A stretch of 64,000 nucleotides of DNA, taken from NCBI GenBank assembly GCA_035610365.1, contig CM069432.1, forward strand, positions 279,161,482-279,225,481. The letters run 5' to 3'. Origin of the DNA: Aquatica leii (Eukaryota > Arthropoda > Insecta > Coleoptera > Lampyridae). Both the position numbers and the translations under genes were made by a program. This document shows, one piece after another, positions 1 to 11,543 of this stretch. The notes beneath the pieces are model-generated. The model was not told the origin of the DNA and did not search any database. It saw only the letters and a list, made by a program, of their open reading frames with translations. Each line of letters begins with the position of its first letter. Position 1 is the stretch's first letter.

Positions 1-640
1 CACCCACTGTTATTCCTTCAGCAAGTTCATCTCTCCGCTTTTTTGTGAACTTGCTATCATGTAGTCTCTCTTCATTCTGGTCCTTAGACCGTTTTAGAGT
101 TAACACGTTTAAGCCAACAATGACGCTTATTATAAGCTGATGTGTAATTCTAAAGTGCTTCTAAAAAAATTTGGTCACGCTCATTACACAACTAACTCGA
201 TTTTACGACCGAATACGAACATACTTGGATTTTATGCTACAACTCGAGCTTCTCCGAACGTTCCCGACGATAATAAGAACTTCTTTGATTACTATATGTA
301 TTCTCTGATTATCTTGAACTTACATGAAATTCTAAATTCAAAAGTTGCGTGCAGACCCGAACTTTTCCGAATAAAATGTACAATTACCATACACTATATA
401 AGATTGCAAATTAACATTCCAACAAACATTTTTCAGAAAAAAAAATGCAATTGAAGTAGACACTCCTGCAAGAGTTATTTGGAAAAAAGTTAGTAATGAT
501 AATACTGGGCCAAAAAAATCCCTAAAAAATGTGTGTATATAAAACCGTGCCGAATCCCAAAACGCTCGCGTCACAATGCAGCTCCGTCTCCGCTACCACT
601 AAGTATAACGCTAAGATCGGTCTACTTATTAAGTACTCTT
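1..640. other. No recognisable gene; left flank
   Basis: I see only short open frames here and none resembles a known family. The right part (about 450-640) may be a further decayed stretch of the minus-strand gypsy relic that becomes readable at about 650, but the translation is not convincing. Confidence 0.4.
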
Positions 641-649
641 TAATGCGTT

Positions 650-1400
650 CCATAATTTTTAACTCAACTTCTCAAACTGAAATTTACTATTTTTCTTATA
701 TTATACAATGGTTTCGCCAAAGTAGACAACCCGACTATAAAACTTTTAAAGTATCCTGCTAACTCTAAAAAACTAAGTAAATCTTTTACATTTTTAGGAA
801 GCGGATATTCCGCGACAGCCCTAACATTCTCAAAACTTGAAAGTATACCTCCTACGCCAACTTCATAACCTAAATACTTTATTCGGTGTTCCAGAAAGCA
901 ACATTTACTTATTTTTAACTTTAATAAATTGTCTACAAGAACTCATGATGATAAGATTCTCCTCTACGGTAGATGTAGCTACCATAATGTCATTCAGGTA
1001 AATCACCACTTTTCCTTGTTGCATTAACTTGGAAATTACCGAATTTACAAATCTAGCAAATATCAAAGGATTATTGCAAAATCCAAAAGGTAATTTGAGG
1101 AACTCGTATTGCCCAATCGGGGTTACAAATGAAAAATACTGGGTGCAATCTCTTATTTGAATATTGTAAAACGCATCCTTCAAATCTATTTTACTAAACC
1201 AATGTTTACCCTCCATGCTATTCAACTGTTCATCAATGTTCGGCATAGCAAAACGGTTTCTGACTGTAAGCTTACTTAGCTCTCTACAATCTACGCATAG
1301 CCTTTGCCTAAATATTTTCCTATCTATTAGATCAGATGTTATTTGTTTTACTAGTTCTTTTTTGGTATACGCGAGTCCACGAGGCTTAAAATAAAACGGA
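650..1400 (-). pseudogene. Gypsy A reverse transcriptase (broken)
   Basis: The longest open piece (1246-905) carries RT palm motifs: FSKIDLKDAFYNIQI (motif A region), LPFGFCNNPLIFARF, and YLNDIMVA at the catalytic YxDD box. The first Asp of the usual YLDD is Asn here, so catalysis is expected to fail. Upstream in the same strand, KIFRQRLCVDCRELSKLT is the RT entry motif. Downstream, after 905, LGYEVGVGGILSS and FLELAGYFKSFI match the RT thumb/connection of gypsy Pol. The copy is interrupted by frameshifts and stops. Confidence 0.85.
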
Positions 1401-1610
1401 TTATGGTTCGGCGTTAACGCGACACCGGCTTCGATATGGATGTCTATGTTCCTCTGGTATTAATTTAGATTTAATAAATGGTACACCACTGTTTAAGTCT
1501 AATAATGCTTTTAATTGCTGACAGTCATCTCCAAAGTTCAGCTCAACTGGTATATAATACGTAGGTACTATACTGTGTTCCAGTACCATTGTTGTACTAT
1601 CTGCTGACAC
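1401..1610 (-). pseudogene. Gypsy A aspartic protease fragment
   Basis: The frame includes LKALLDLNSGVPFIK, which matches the retropepsin entry (LLDTGS-like). The catalytic D-T/S-G is replaced by D-L-N-S-G, so the protease is inactive. It lies between the gag zinc-knuckle frame and the RT of the same strand, which is the expected position in gypsy Pol. Confidence 0.6.
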
Positions 1611-1632
1611 CTTCTCACTTCTTGACTTAGGC

Positions 1633-2396
1633 TTAGGATAATCTCCTTAAGTGCCCTCGTTCTTGGCAAAGAAAACAATTCTGGTTGGGACGTTTTGATG
1701 CAAAATGGCCTCTTGCTTTAAAACTAAAACATTTTACTTGTTTAGCCTCTTCATTCACCGGAATTGTAAATACATTTGCCGCCACAGCAAAACTGGATAA
1801 TACTGCTATTGGTACTTCACATTCAAAGTTACTTAAACTGTTCATTACCACTAAGAAGTCTTCCAATGACTTCAACCTATTCATCCTATCTTGCGACTGC
1901 AGAACACTATTGTCAAATCCATCTATCACGTATTCGACCATGTCCTCTTCAGAGAGATCTAGCTGGTCGCCCAACATCACTTTATCGTGAAAGTAGGTTG
2001 TCTTTCACTTTTCTTTCACCTACAAGCATCAAATTTACATGTTAAACTTACTTTGCTCTCGCGTCGATTAAACATCGGAACAATGAATTCCCTCAACTGC
2101 TCATATGTCATGGCTGCATAAGATGGCTTAGAGTGAAACCACACTAAAGCCGTTCCTCTCAATTTAGTTGCTAACACAACTGCCATGACAGCATCAGTCA
2201 ACTCATGTGCAGTCCTGATTGCATCCATTCTTTGAAACCAAATTGTAGCATCCTCGTCGCTGGACCCCCTAAACTTAGGCAACAATGTCGCAATTTCTGC
2301 ATTACTAATTTTCCTTGTGTTCAGCAAACGCATCTCTTTCATAGCCGTTACCACCAAGAATATTAATTCTACAACTGAAACATTGATACTAGCCAT
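1633..2396 (-). pseudogene. Gypsy A Gag (two frames)
   Basis: The N-terminal piece (2396-2016) resembles insect gypsy capsid: LPKFRGSSDEDATIWFQRMD followed by LATKLRGTALVWF. The second piece (1980-1633) continues capsid (LSEEDMVEYVIDGF) and ends in two nucleocapsid-like knuckles, CFSFKARGHFASKRP (two metal ligands altered) and CFLCQERGHLRR. A frameshift at about 1985-2016 separates them. Gag would package element RNA in cytoplasmic particles. This copy cannot make a full protein. Confidence 0.8.
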
Positions 2397-2589
2397 CGTT
2401 CCTCCTTAACCACATGCTACGCCGTCATCATCGCCAACTCCAGGAACCTCCTCAAGTGCTCTACCAGCACGTGTAATCGGCATCCTGTACTTGTTTCAGC
2501 AGTTTTTGTCAATATCGAAACACCTTCACTTTGAGCACAACTGCAAACGTAACCCCACACCTGAATTGTTTGAAATGATCTCTGGGTTA

Positions 2590-4140
2590 TTTCAGATGCT
2601 TTTAGACAAAATTCCTTCTGTAAAAATCGAGGTCATGTAAAAGACGAATGTAGAAAACTTATTTAAACTAAAACTAATGGAAACCTGTTCTCAAATACTC
2701 CGTCTGCACTACACATTTAGAAAAATAAGTGAAACGACACACGACCTCCGACTAGCTCTGGAATTACATGTTATGGTTGTGGTTATATCAAAAGCAACTG
2801 TCCAAAGTGCAAACCAGAAACGACGATTAACAAATTTTTGTATAACAGCATTGATAATAATCATTCAAATAGACGGCTTGTTTCTTTAACCATAAATAAT
2901 CACCAAGCGTTGAAGTGGCTTATGTCTCTTAAATCTTCCACGGGGCGTTTGGCAAAGTGGGCACTCCAACTAATTCATTTTGACCTTTGAATTGATTATA
3001 TTACTGGAAAAATGTCATAGCAGACACGTTATCTCGACCACCACGAGAAGACTCCAAGAAAGTAATAGATATCAATCTAGTAACAGTTGACCTTGCTACG
3101 CTTACTGTAGGCGAAATCAGAGCTGAGCAAATAAACGATCAACGATTCCGATATAGATCGTGTCTTGCTTAGAGGATATTTCGGAAGCCGACATTGACCT
3201 AAAGAAATGGTCCGAAAGAGGATATTTTATATCAAATGAAGTGCTGTACAAATACACTCCAGATATTGATGAAGAAGAACCACAATTAGTAGCTTCTAAA
3301 ACTAGGATACTTTATATACTTCGTGAATACCACGATTCTGAAATGGCTGGTCATTATGTTGCTGAAAGAACTTATCAGCGCATAGCACAAAGGCATGAGA
3401 AGTAGAGCAATTGCTGATTACACCAGTAAGTGTATCGACTGCCAACGTTTCAAGGCAAAAAACTTAAAGCAAGCCGTTTTACTACAAACACAAATACAGT
3501 CGCAACGATTCGAAGTTCTCTCGATGGACTCGTTTAGTCCCCTCCCAACGACTCAGCATTGTTATTCTTGGATATGTATTGTCGAAAATGTCAAATAGGT
3601 GGGTTGAAATGTTTGCTCTCGAATCCGCTACTGCATTATCTTGTGCCCGATGTCTCATTGACGAAATCATCCTACGGTATGGAGTACCAAGGCGTGTAAT
3701 TAGTGATAATGGATCGCAGTTTGTTGGAGCTGTAATGCAACAGGTTGCGGACTGCTTGAGTTTTTAACAAAGCCTGACTCTCGTTTACCACCCGGAATCA
3801 AATCCGGTTGAACGCAAAGACAGAGATATGAAGCTACAACTAGCCATCTTAACAGGATCTGACCATACTTCTTGGATAGATAAGCTGCCAGCTATTCGTT
3901 TCGCAATAAATACGGCAAAATGCAAATCTACCGGTTACGCTCCTGCTTATCTCACCTTCGGTCGCGAACGTTGAACACCTGATGATGTAACTCGTGATTT
4001 GCGATCTGTTGTGAACAATGATATTTTCGTGACTCAAATGACTCCGTATCTACACACTTAATAGTGCACTAAGTGAGGTACGTGATAAACATGACACCTC
4101 TCAAAACCGCCAAAAACAATATAAAGATGTTATGTTAAAA
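2590..4140 (+). mobile_element. Ty3/gypsy relic B: gag scrap joined to RNase H end and integrase
   Basis: At about 2765-2830 a frame reads CYGCGYIKSNCPKCKPE, a nucleocapsid zinc-knuckle remnant. About 60 bases later comes NHQALKWLMSLKSSTGRLAKW, the C-terminal end of gypsy RNase H, so protease, RT and most of RNase H are deleted between them. The integrase follows in pieces: 3160-3405 (N-terminal zinc region, REYHDSEMAGHYVAERTYQR), 3395-3598 (SKCIDCQRFKAKN), and 3579-3767 (YGVPRRVISDNGSQFVGA, second catalytic Asp). The C-terminal tail fades near 4140. Several frameshifts make it non-functional. Confidence 0.85.
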
Positions 4141-5040
4141 GTTAGTAGTTCGATTTTCGAGTATAAAACTTTCTCTTCAAGTATGAAATTTGTCCTTAGA
4201 ACCCCCTACTCTTTGGTAGAGATGTCAAATTTTAGACAACATGTTTAAATTCACTTTCTGTAAGACCATCGACAAGCTCTGTATTTTGATTCTATGTTAA
4301 TTGTCTGTAGCGGATTTCGATACCCACCACACGTTTTCCGTTATCACTGAAGATAACGAACAGGTGGCATAGTTGGGAAAGCTTCCATGACGTCACGTTA
4401 TTAAAAACGTTATTTACACCGTCAATGATTGGAAAGCTTCAGGATTGTACCTCTTTTGGAGATGAACTACTACGAAAACTTATTCTGTTAAGTCGAAGGG
4501 AAACGCTGCGCATTTGCGATCTCAAATGATTGGATGCTAAAGGGAAACTTTATTTGTGTTAACGTTATATTTTCGTTTGTGTTAGATTGTTGACCGTACG
4601 TGCATATTAGGTTAAGACAATTAATAATATATATATATATTATAATAATTTTGTGCTTCACAAACTCATATGCAGTAGGTTGGAGTAAAAAAAAAATTTT
4701 CTTCAATTTAACAGCCTATGTATGGAAAAGTTGTTAAATGTAAGTGTTATCAAATTGCAAAATTTGACCTTTCTAGGAAGCTATCTTCGGCTGCCCATTT
4801 GGTAATGAAGTTTGTAAAAAAATGTTATTATTTGACAATTTTTCAACCAACTACTGCCAAATAAGAATGGTTTTAATTTATTAGCCTATACGCGTAAAAA
4901 GTAATACACCTCCGTAAAATTTGAGATTCCTAGGAGTAAATTTTTGCCTGCCCATTTGGCACAGAAATTTGTAAAAAATTAGGGCGTGTACTAGTGTACA
5001 CATGTAAGAAGTGAAACTTCTTTATGGCCTTATTTTTCGC
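4141..5040. other. AT-rich DNA without a recognisable gene
   Basis: No open frame here matches a family. A run of TA at about 4628-4641 is a short microsatellite. Two similar phrases (about 4789-4810 and 4950-4980, each near gcccatttgg) suggest a locally duplicated non-coding repeat. Confidence 0.4.
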
Positions 5041-5685
5041 AAAATGATCTACATGCAACTTTTCAGAAATTGGTTACATAAAGTTAAATTAGATAAATTT
5101 TAAACAAAAGGATTTTATTATCATAGACATGAATACAAATTTTTGTAAATCAATTAACTAATTTTTGTAGATTCAATTTCATATTTCAGTTACCATAAGC
5201 CATTAATTACAAAAATATATAATAACGATGACAATGATAGTAATAATTCTATTACAATTAATGAAATGCTGTAATAATCTTAGTAGCAAAAAGTTAAAGT
5301 GAAATAATTGTATTATTTGTATTCATGTCTATGATAATAAAATCCTTTTGTTTAAAATTTATCTAATTTAACTTTATTTAACCAATTTCTGAAAAGTTGC
5401 ATGTATATCAATTAATTGATGTTCATTAAATTAGCAGTCTTATTAATTAATAAATACTATTTTAATGAAATCATATACATTGACCGATAGTTACAATAAG
5501 AAACTGAGGTTAACCTTAAATATTTTAAATTTTAAATTAGATAAATTTTAAACAAAAGGATTTTATTATAATAGACATGAATACAAATAATACAATTATT
5601 TCACTTTAACTTTTTGCTACTAAGATTATTACAGCATTTCATTAATTGAAATAGAATTATTACTATCATTGTCATCGTTCAAACA
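5041..5685. repeat. Compound inverted repeat (fold-back, MITE-like)
   Basis: The segment 5068-5141 (gttaaattagataaatttta, then caaaaggattttattatcat) returns in reverse complement at about 5321-5393 and again in direct orientation at about 5527-5590. A second block, 5222-5345, is inverted at about 5560-5685. The arms therefore nest to form alternative hairpins of 70-145 bp. No coding capacity is visible. Such structure fits a non-autonomous fold-back or Helitron-like element, but I see no diagnostic target duplication. Confidence 0.75.
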
Positions 5686-5829
5686 GAAACTGCGGTTAAC
5701 CTTAAATATATTAAATTTAAAATGTCATCGTTCAATCAGAAACTGAGGTTAACCTTAAATATATTAAATTTAAAATGTCATCGTTCAATCAGAAACTGAG
5801 GTTAACCTTAAATATTTTAAATTTAAATT
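5671..5829. repeat. 53-bp tandem repeat, three copies
   Basis: Units beginning gtcatcgttcaa start at 5671, 5724 and 5777, an exact 53-bp period. Each contains agaaactg(a/c)ggttaacctt followed by an AT-rich tail. A partial, displaced copy (about 5494-5535) sits inside the neighbouring inverted-repeat block, so satellite and fold-back arose together. Confidence 0.9.
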
Positions 5830-6224
5830 AATAACATATTTCAGAATTTATACTCTATGTCAATTAATTCCACCAAATAGATATAATTACTTACTTTTGT
5901 TAAAAATCCACTGGAATTAGAATTAAAATAAAGCCTTTGATTTTGTTGATCACTTTAGTATTGATATATTATTTATCACGTCGCTATTGCGTTTCCGTAA
6001 CCGAAAAAAAAGATGGCGCGTAACGTAAAAAATGTGACGGTAAATTTTTTTCCAACGCCGATAAAGAAGTTTCACTTCAAAAAATAATATTTGCGAATTT
6101 TTTATGCAGCTTCTCGCTTGCATTATATATGAAAACAACCCAGAACTCTCCACGTGGAGGTGGCTGCATATCGAGTTCCTAGACCCTCCCAACCTTGTAT
6201 TTATAAATGTATTACAAAAATAGC

Positions 6225-8109
6225 TTATAATACCGTAAAATATTCTCTTTTTGTGTCAAATTTAGGTAGTGCGTCCCTCAATGTTATTCTAGATCTTATA
6301 AATCCATCTCGTGCTTCGTTGCCACATACTGCAGCTGATGCTTTGGTAACCAATTTTACATTTCGTTCTACTGCTTGGGAATGACAGGGATACTTTAAAA
6401 TACGTATTTCGTCAGGTACATCTAAGATCATTGCATTAAGATCATTATCAGAAATGGAAACCGTAAGCGGTGGTTCTGTAAGTGAAATTGATTGCCAGTC
6501 AATTAAGTCTATGTAGTCGTCTGCTTCGAAATTTAATGTAGGAATCTTAAATTCCCTAATATTTTCCTTTGCTTTCATTTGTCTGCATCTCAAAATTCGA
6601 CGAAGACCTAATTCTCTCACATGCTTCCAAACATCACCCAACATTGCTAACAAAATATTTTCTGGATGCGCAAAATATTCATTTCTTTGCAGAGTTCGAT
6701 CATGGCCTTTAAGTCTTTGGACAGAAATTGAGATTTTCTAATTATAATAAATAAATGTTTATTTCTATGTCGATACGATGACTTCGTTTTAATATCGAAC
6801 CATGCAAATGCGTATACTCTAATAACATATTCTGTTAAAACTTTCAAATTAGTCGATGGAAATTCTGTTGAGACATATAGTCTCAAAATTCTATTTGCCG
6901 TCGTTAACCACCCGGCATGACTCATCTTTCCAGGATCCTTTTTTGACAAGTTTAATGAAATAATACCCTTGGATATTCAACTGCAAATTTCATACAGGTA
7001 CCGTTGTTCTGTACGTAGTTCTTCCACCGGAACGTCAGGCAAAGTTACTTCTATGTTTTCAAAGTTTACTACAGGCATTAATTCGCAAGTTTCCAACATT
7101 TTTCCAATTTCTCCAGAGTAGCCTTTAGGCTTTTAGATACTTGTTTTAATAGAATGGGAGCTGCCGGATGTTGGAGTTACATGCCCTAGATAAGTGTATC
7201 CTGGTTCTGAAATTATAACAACATGTTCTTCCGTTATGGTTTTTCTAGCTACTCTTTCAGATTCTTTAATCAAAGTTAAGGTCTTATCTTTTCGACCATC
7301 GAAATAAATTCTATATTTCGATGAAGAGTAGCGTTCTTCAACTTTCCTTTTCAGATTTCTACGTGTTTTTATTCTTTCCCTTCGGATTTTGCTTCGATCT
7401 ACTATTTTCCTTATTAATTATTCCCATATCTTTCAAGACCGCATTTATAAGAATTGCTGCTGCTCTATCAGAAACACCAGTTCTGTCGCAAACCTGTGCT
7501 ACATTTGAAAGCTCAGTTCTCATTTGTGAAGTTGAAGCAGAATCTCGATTAATAGTCTTTTCATCCGTGGCATGTTCCGTATCTTCATCGCATTCATTAG
7601 ATGATATTGAAGTGTCTACATCTACAAGCTGTATTGTAGAAGAAGAACCTTTATTGTCTATTTTGTCCTTACTAACTTGCAAGTGGAACTTTTGTCTTCT
7701 TTCTGTGTCTTCCTCTTTACGTTTCAACCTATGAAGCATTTTGGTTGCTTTAATATCAATACCTCCAATGAGCTTTTTCGTGATGTTCTTTGATCTGTTA
7801 AAAAAACTCTTTCCGCTACAGGAACTTTAATTTTGCATTTACAGATCAAGAAGTCTTTACATTTACATAACGAAGTATCGAAGAGTGTTTTCTCCGCTGA
7901 TTTTCTAAATGTAACAATTTTTTTACACGTTTTTTAATATTACGGTATTTTTGATTGTACTCTTTTATCTTATGTAATATTTGTTGGTTTGTTACAGTAC
8001 TAATTGAACTTTTTTCCCACAAAGATTTCAGATCTTTTATTAGTGACGAACGCGAACACACATCTGTCAAACCAGGCTCTTGTTTATTCACAGTTAAAAG
8101 TTCTTGTCG
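6225..8109 (-). pseudogene. Unnamed repeat-family protein, C-terminal and middle parts (broken)
   Basis: Reading the minus strand, consecutive pieces in shifting frames form one long protein. They are 8091-7846 (IKDLKSLWEKSSISTVT), then about 7850-7740 (CKCKIKVPVAERVFLTDQRT), 7739-7359, about 7322-6960 (IYFDGRKDKTLTLIKE, EPGYTYLGHVTPTSGSSHS), 6949-6647 (GWLTTANRILRLYVST) and 6653-6225 (PCHSQAVERNVKLVTKASAA, RDGFIRSRITLRDALP). I recognise this block order from unnamed predicted proteins that occur in many copies in arthropod and cnidarian genomes, but I cannot name the family or its function. The N-terminus continues at 15484-15325 beyond the pogo insertion. Multiple frameshifts and a stop make it a pseudogene. 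Confidence 0.6.
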
Positions 8110-8111
8110 TA

Positions 8112-8135
8112 GGGGAAGTAGGGGCCCATTGATAC
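8112..8135 (+). repeat. Left terminal inverted repeat of the pogo element
   Basis: It starts ggggaagtaggggccc directly after TA and pairs with 15299-15322, with two mismatches in 24. Related internal copies of the gggg-tacaatgatac motif lie at 8316-8333 and 8359-8376. Confidence 0.93.
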
Positions 8136-8523
8136 AGCCTTTTTCAAATGCTAATATTTCCGGAATGTGATGGGTTAAAAATTTTATTTTTCGTAGGATA
8201 CAATAACAGCTAATCTCTTTTTAATAAAACGTCGCAAAAATTGACAGATGTTAAACAAAAAAAAAGTTATTTGCGTAATTCTTAGAAGTAGTCATCACAT
8301 GAAAGTGCCCCATATGCGGGGTACAATGATACAACTCATGGGGCACTTTTGTACTGCTAGGGGTACATTAATACACTGTTATAAATAAGTTTAAAAAAAT
8401 CTTAATTCTATTTATTTAAATCGAGAACAAACAAATTTTAATAATATAGTATAACTTTAACTTTATTTGTTGCCATTTGGCTTACAAATTCGATCGTTTT
8501 TTTTTTTTTTTAAATACATTTTC

Positions 8524-9249
8524 TTATCCCTTCTCTCCCCTTAACTTTTTCCTCCTGCTCCATACTTCCTCCATCCATTCCGCTCCTTTTCCGTTTTCAT
8601 CTAAGATTTCCTTTATTTTCATCACCTCTTCTCTTAGTTCCCTGCATTTCTGTCTCATGTGGTTAAGGTCTTCCGTTTCTTCTCCACATAGCCTGCACAT
8701 CTTTTCTGGTTCTTCTTTCCAATATTTGTTCCCTAACTCCTCGTTGCCACATCTGAAGCTTGCTACCATTTTTTTCTTTTTGTTACTTTTATTCTCTATA
8801 TCTTTTAAATATTCCAGCACTCCATCACCCTTGATATCGTTATAATTCCTATTATATCTACCCTCTTTTATCTTTGTCCATCTTTCTTGTTTTTCGATGT
8901 CTCTATCTCTCATTATTTCTTCCCTTATCCCTACTCCCTCTTCTCTTAATCTCTCCACTTCTTCTCTCGCGTACCCGTTTCTTTTGTAATACTCTTCTCT
9001 GCCCTCCTGCCCGTACTTCACTTTCCCTCCCTTTATCTCTTTCCAACATTCTTGCAGTATTTTGCAATCTGTTCTTTCCCTCATTTCTTCCTCGTATTTT
9101 ATTGCTCTTTTTCCTGTCTCTACCCTTATTTTTTCTATCTGTACCTCCTCTCTCACAATATACCCCGGTGTATCCCTGTCCAGTCCTAAAACCCATCTCC
9201 AGTATTTTTCCTGTAGCCCCTCTACCTCCCTCCACTCCTTCCAGCCCAT
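8524..9249 (-). pseudogene. LINE ORF2 part 3: C-terminal region with zinc motif
   Basis: A 241-codon frame continues ORF2 (WKEWREVEGLQEKYWRWVLG, then a basic, Glu-rich stretch). It ends with CRLCGEETEDLNHMRQKC, a C-x2-C-x8-H-x4-C nucleic-acid-binding motif typical of LINE ORF2 C-termini, followed by a short tail and the stop. It lies directly before the poly(A)-equivalent T-run at 8500, consistent with a short 3' UTR. Confidence 0.85.
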
Positions 9250-9364
9250 ATTTTCGCTCCATACATTACCACCCCATTTATTAATTTTTCAAACAACAAT
9301 TTTCTTTTTTTATATCCATCTCGAATACTCTTTCCCCCACACCCCAGACTTGTTCTGTTAACCT

Positions 9365-10410
9365 CTATCCTTTCTTCGCCCTTTCCTTTATGTGTTCTCC
9401 ATCTTTATTATCCTGTTTCATCGTGTAGCCCAGGTATGTAAATTCCTTCACTTGTTGTACTTTCTCATCACTCCATATCCACTCCTCTCTTTTTCTTTTC
9501 CCCCCTCCTTTTCTAAATATCATTATCTTTGTTTTCTCCGTGTTTACTTCCATTTCTTTTTTTTCATGTATTTTTCTAGCGTTTTCATCATCTCTTTCAT
9601 TTCCTTTTCCTCCTTAGCCACCAGCACTATGTCATCCGCATACGCCAACGACCATACCTTAGCTTTCCCTACCACTATCCCTCCTGTCTGTTGTCCTCTC
9701 ATTGTCTCTTCCAGATCCCCTGTATATACTGAGAACAGGCTTGGGCTCAGTGGACATCCCTGTCTCAACCTTCTCTTTGTGATGAATTTCTCGCTCTCTT
9801 CCCCATTCACTTTAACCCTGCTCCTCGTTTCTTCGTAGATTTCCTCTATCCTTTGTATTAATCTTTCATTGATTTTTTTTCTTTTCATATATTCCCACAG
9901 CTTTTCCCTATTCACTTTGTCAAAAGCAGCTTTTAGATCTACGAATAGTGCCACCATTTTCCCTTTTTTTTCTAGTTCTTTATTTGCTAAGTGTTTCAGT
10001 ATATATATATGTTGTCTATCGCCCTTCTTCCTTTTCTGAATCCCGCTTGTCCGTCTAGTACCAAACTTCTTTCCTCTATTTCCTTCTGTAGTCTTTCTTG
10101 CAGTATTGTCGCATATAATTTGTATGCCGTGCTCAATAATGTTACCCCTCTATAATTCTTGACTTTATTTTTTCGCCTTTTTTATGGATTGGGCATATTA
10201 TTCCCTCTCTCCATCTCTCTGGAAATCCTTCCCCTTTCTATATTTTGTTTAGTATTTCCGTCATCCTTTTTGCTATACTTTTTCCCCCGTATATCCACTC
10301 TTCTCCTTGTATCCCATCTTCTCTTGCCGCCTTTCCTTTTTTTATATTCTTTATCGCCTCTATTACTTCTTCTTAACTTATTCTATCCCTATCTCCTTCT
10401 TCCTGTCTTA
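9365..10410 (-). pseudogene. LINE ORF2 part 2: reverse transcriptase
   Basis: Frames at about 10180-9960 encode the RT entry (LVLDGQAGFRKGRR-like, frameshifted). The frame at 9957-9544 carries LFVDLKAAFDKVNRE (motif A), LRQGCPLSPSLFSVY (motif B) and SLAYADDIVLVAKEE (catalytic YADD intact). The piece 9553-9365 adds KTKIMIFRKGGGK and FTYLGYTMKQDN, the thumb. Frameshifts separate the pieces, so the enzyme is not made whole, although the active site is preserved. Confidence 0.9.
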
Positions 10411-11529
10411 CTACCGCGTCTTTTCTTTTTTCTGTTTTTGTTCTACCCCTCCCAACAGGTTCCGAAAATATATCTCCCATTCTTTAATTTGTATTCCCTT
10501 TGTCGTCATGTTTTTTTCCCTCTGTTTCTTTAAGTACTTCCATACATCTTCTTCCGTTTTTATTCCTTTCATCTGCGTTTTCCCTATTCTCTCTTTATAT
10601 CTTTTTATACCCTCTTCTGTCCACTTTTTTTTAGTTATGTACTTCTCCTCTTCCTCTCTCTCTTCTCTTTCTCTTCCTTCCATTGTCAATTCCAGTGGTT
10701 GATGGGCTGACTCTACCCTTTCTCCCACCTTAAATGTCTTTACCTTTTCTGCAGCCTCTTCATTTGTCATTACAAAATCTATTATTGATTCTCCCCTTCC
10801 TCCTATGTACGTAAATTCCCCCTTTCCATCTTCTTCTCTGTTCCCGTTCATTATTTCCCACCCTTTTTCGTTGCACAATTCCAGCAGTTCTTCTCCCTCT
10901 TTATTTATCACCTTGTCCTTTGTTTGTCTCTTTCCCGTTCCTTTTCTTTCTTGTATTCCCCCTTCTTCCCCTATTCTTGCGTTGAAGTCCCCTCCTACTA
11001 TTATCATTCCCTCTTCCCTCTCTTGTATCATCTCTTCTATGTTTTTCCTTGTCTCTTTCATTCTACTGCTATAAACCGTCACTACTTTTATTTTTGTTTT
11101 TCCCCACTGTATGTTCCTTTCTACAACTCCTCTTCTCTGTTGCACTTTCTCTTTCTTTTCCTGGCTCAACCATTGTTTTCTTATTCCCGTTATTATACCG
11201 CCCTTTGCTCTCCCTTTTTTCTTTTCTCTTTCTGCATGTTGCACCACCCACTCAAATTCCTCCGGCAACTCTTTTTCCCACCGCTCCCACTCTTTTTCTT
11301 CCATCCATGTTTCCTGTAATCCCACTACATCCTGTTCCTTGATGTACTTCCAGAAATCATGTTCCTTGTTTTTTATTCCCGCTACGTTCCAAAACAATAC
11401 TCTCAGTTCACTCACCTCCCCCTGTGCTTTTTCCTTTCTTTCTTTTTTTTTTCCTTCTTTTTCTTTTCCTTTTCCATCTATCATTATTCCTTTTCTTTGC
11501 CATTTCGTTAACTTTCTCTCCTTTACCAC
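10411..11529 (-). pseudogene. LINE ORF2 part 1: APE-type endonuclease
   Basis: A 372-codon open frame shows the apurinic-endonuclease-like motifs in order: VLFWNVAGIKNK (Asn), VGLQETWM (Glu), IIVGGDFNARIG (Asp and Asn), ESIIDFVMTN (Asp), ESAHQPLEL (His; the usual SDH is SAH). This domain nicks target DNA to start target-primed reverse transcription. The frame runs on towards RT and breaks before it. The initial Met sits 15 bases from the end of ORF1, a common LINE arrangement. Confidence 0.9.
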
Positions 11530-11543
11530 TCCCCCTTTGCCCT

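Larger units (their letters stand above)
650..2400 (-). mobile_element. Ty3/gypsy retrotransposon relic A (gag-protease-RT)
   Basis: Read on the minus strand, the order is gag (2396-1633), protease (about 1610-1401) and reverse transcriptase (about 1400-650), which is the usual gypsy gag-pol order. RNase H, integrase and both LTRs are not recognisable, so the 3' half is lost. Each domain sits in a different frame, so the copy is dead. It points toward another gypsy fragment on the plus strand (2590-4140). The two are separate insertions or a rearranged pair, because the gag of A and the gag scrap of B are unlike. Confidence 0.85.

Noticed and set aside
5950..6192. 80-codon minus-strand frame at 5950-6192
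   Set aside because: It has no family features, and its composition and position fit chance in AT-rich DNA.
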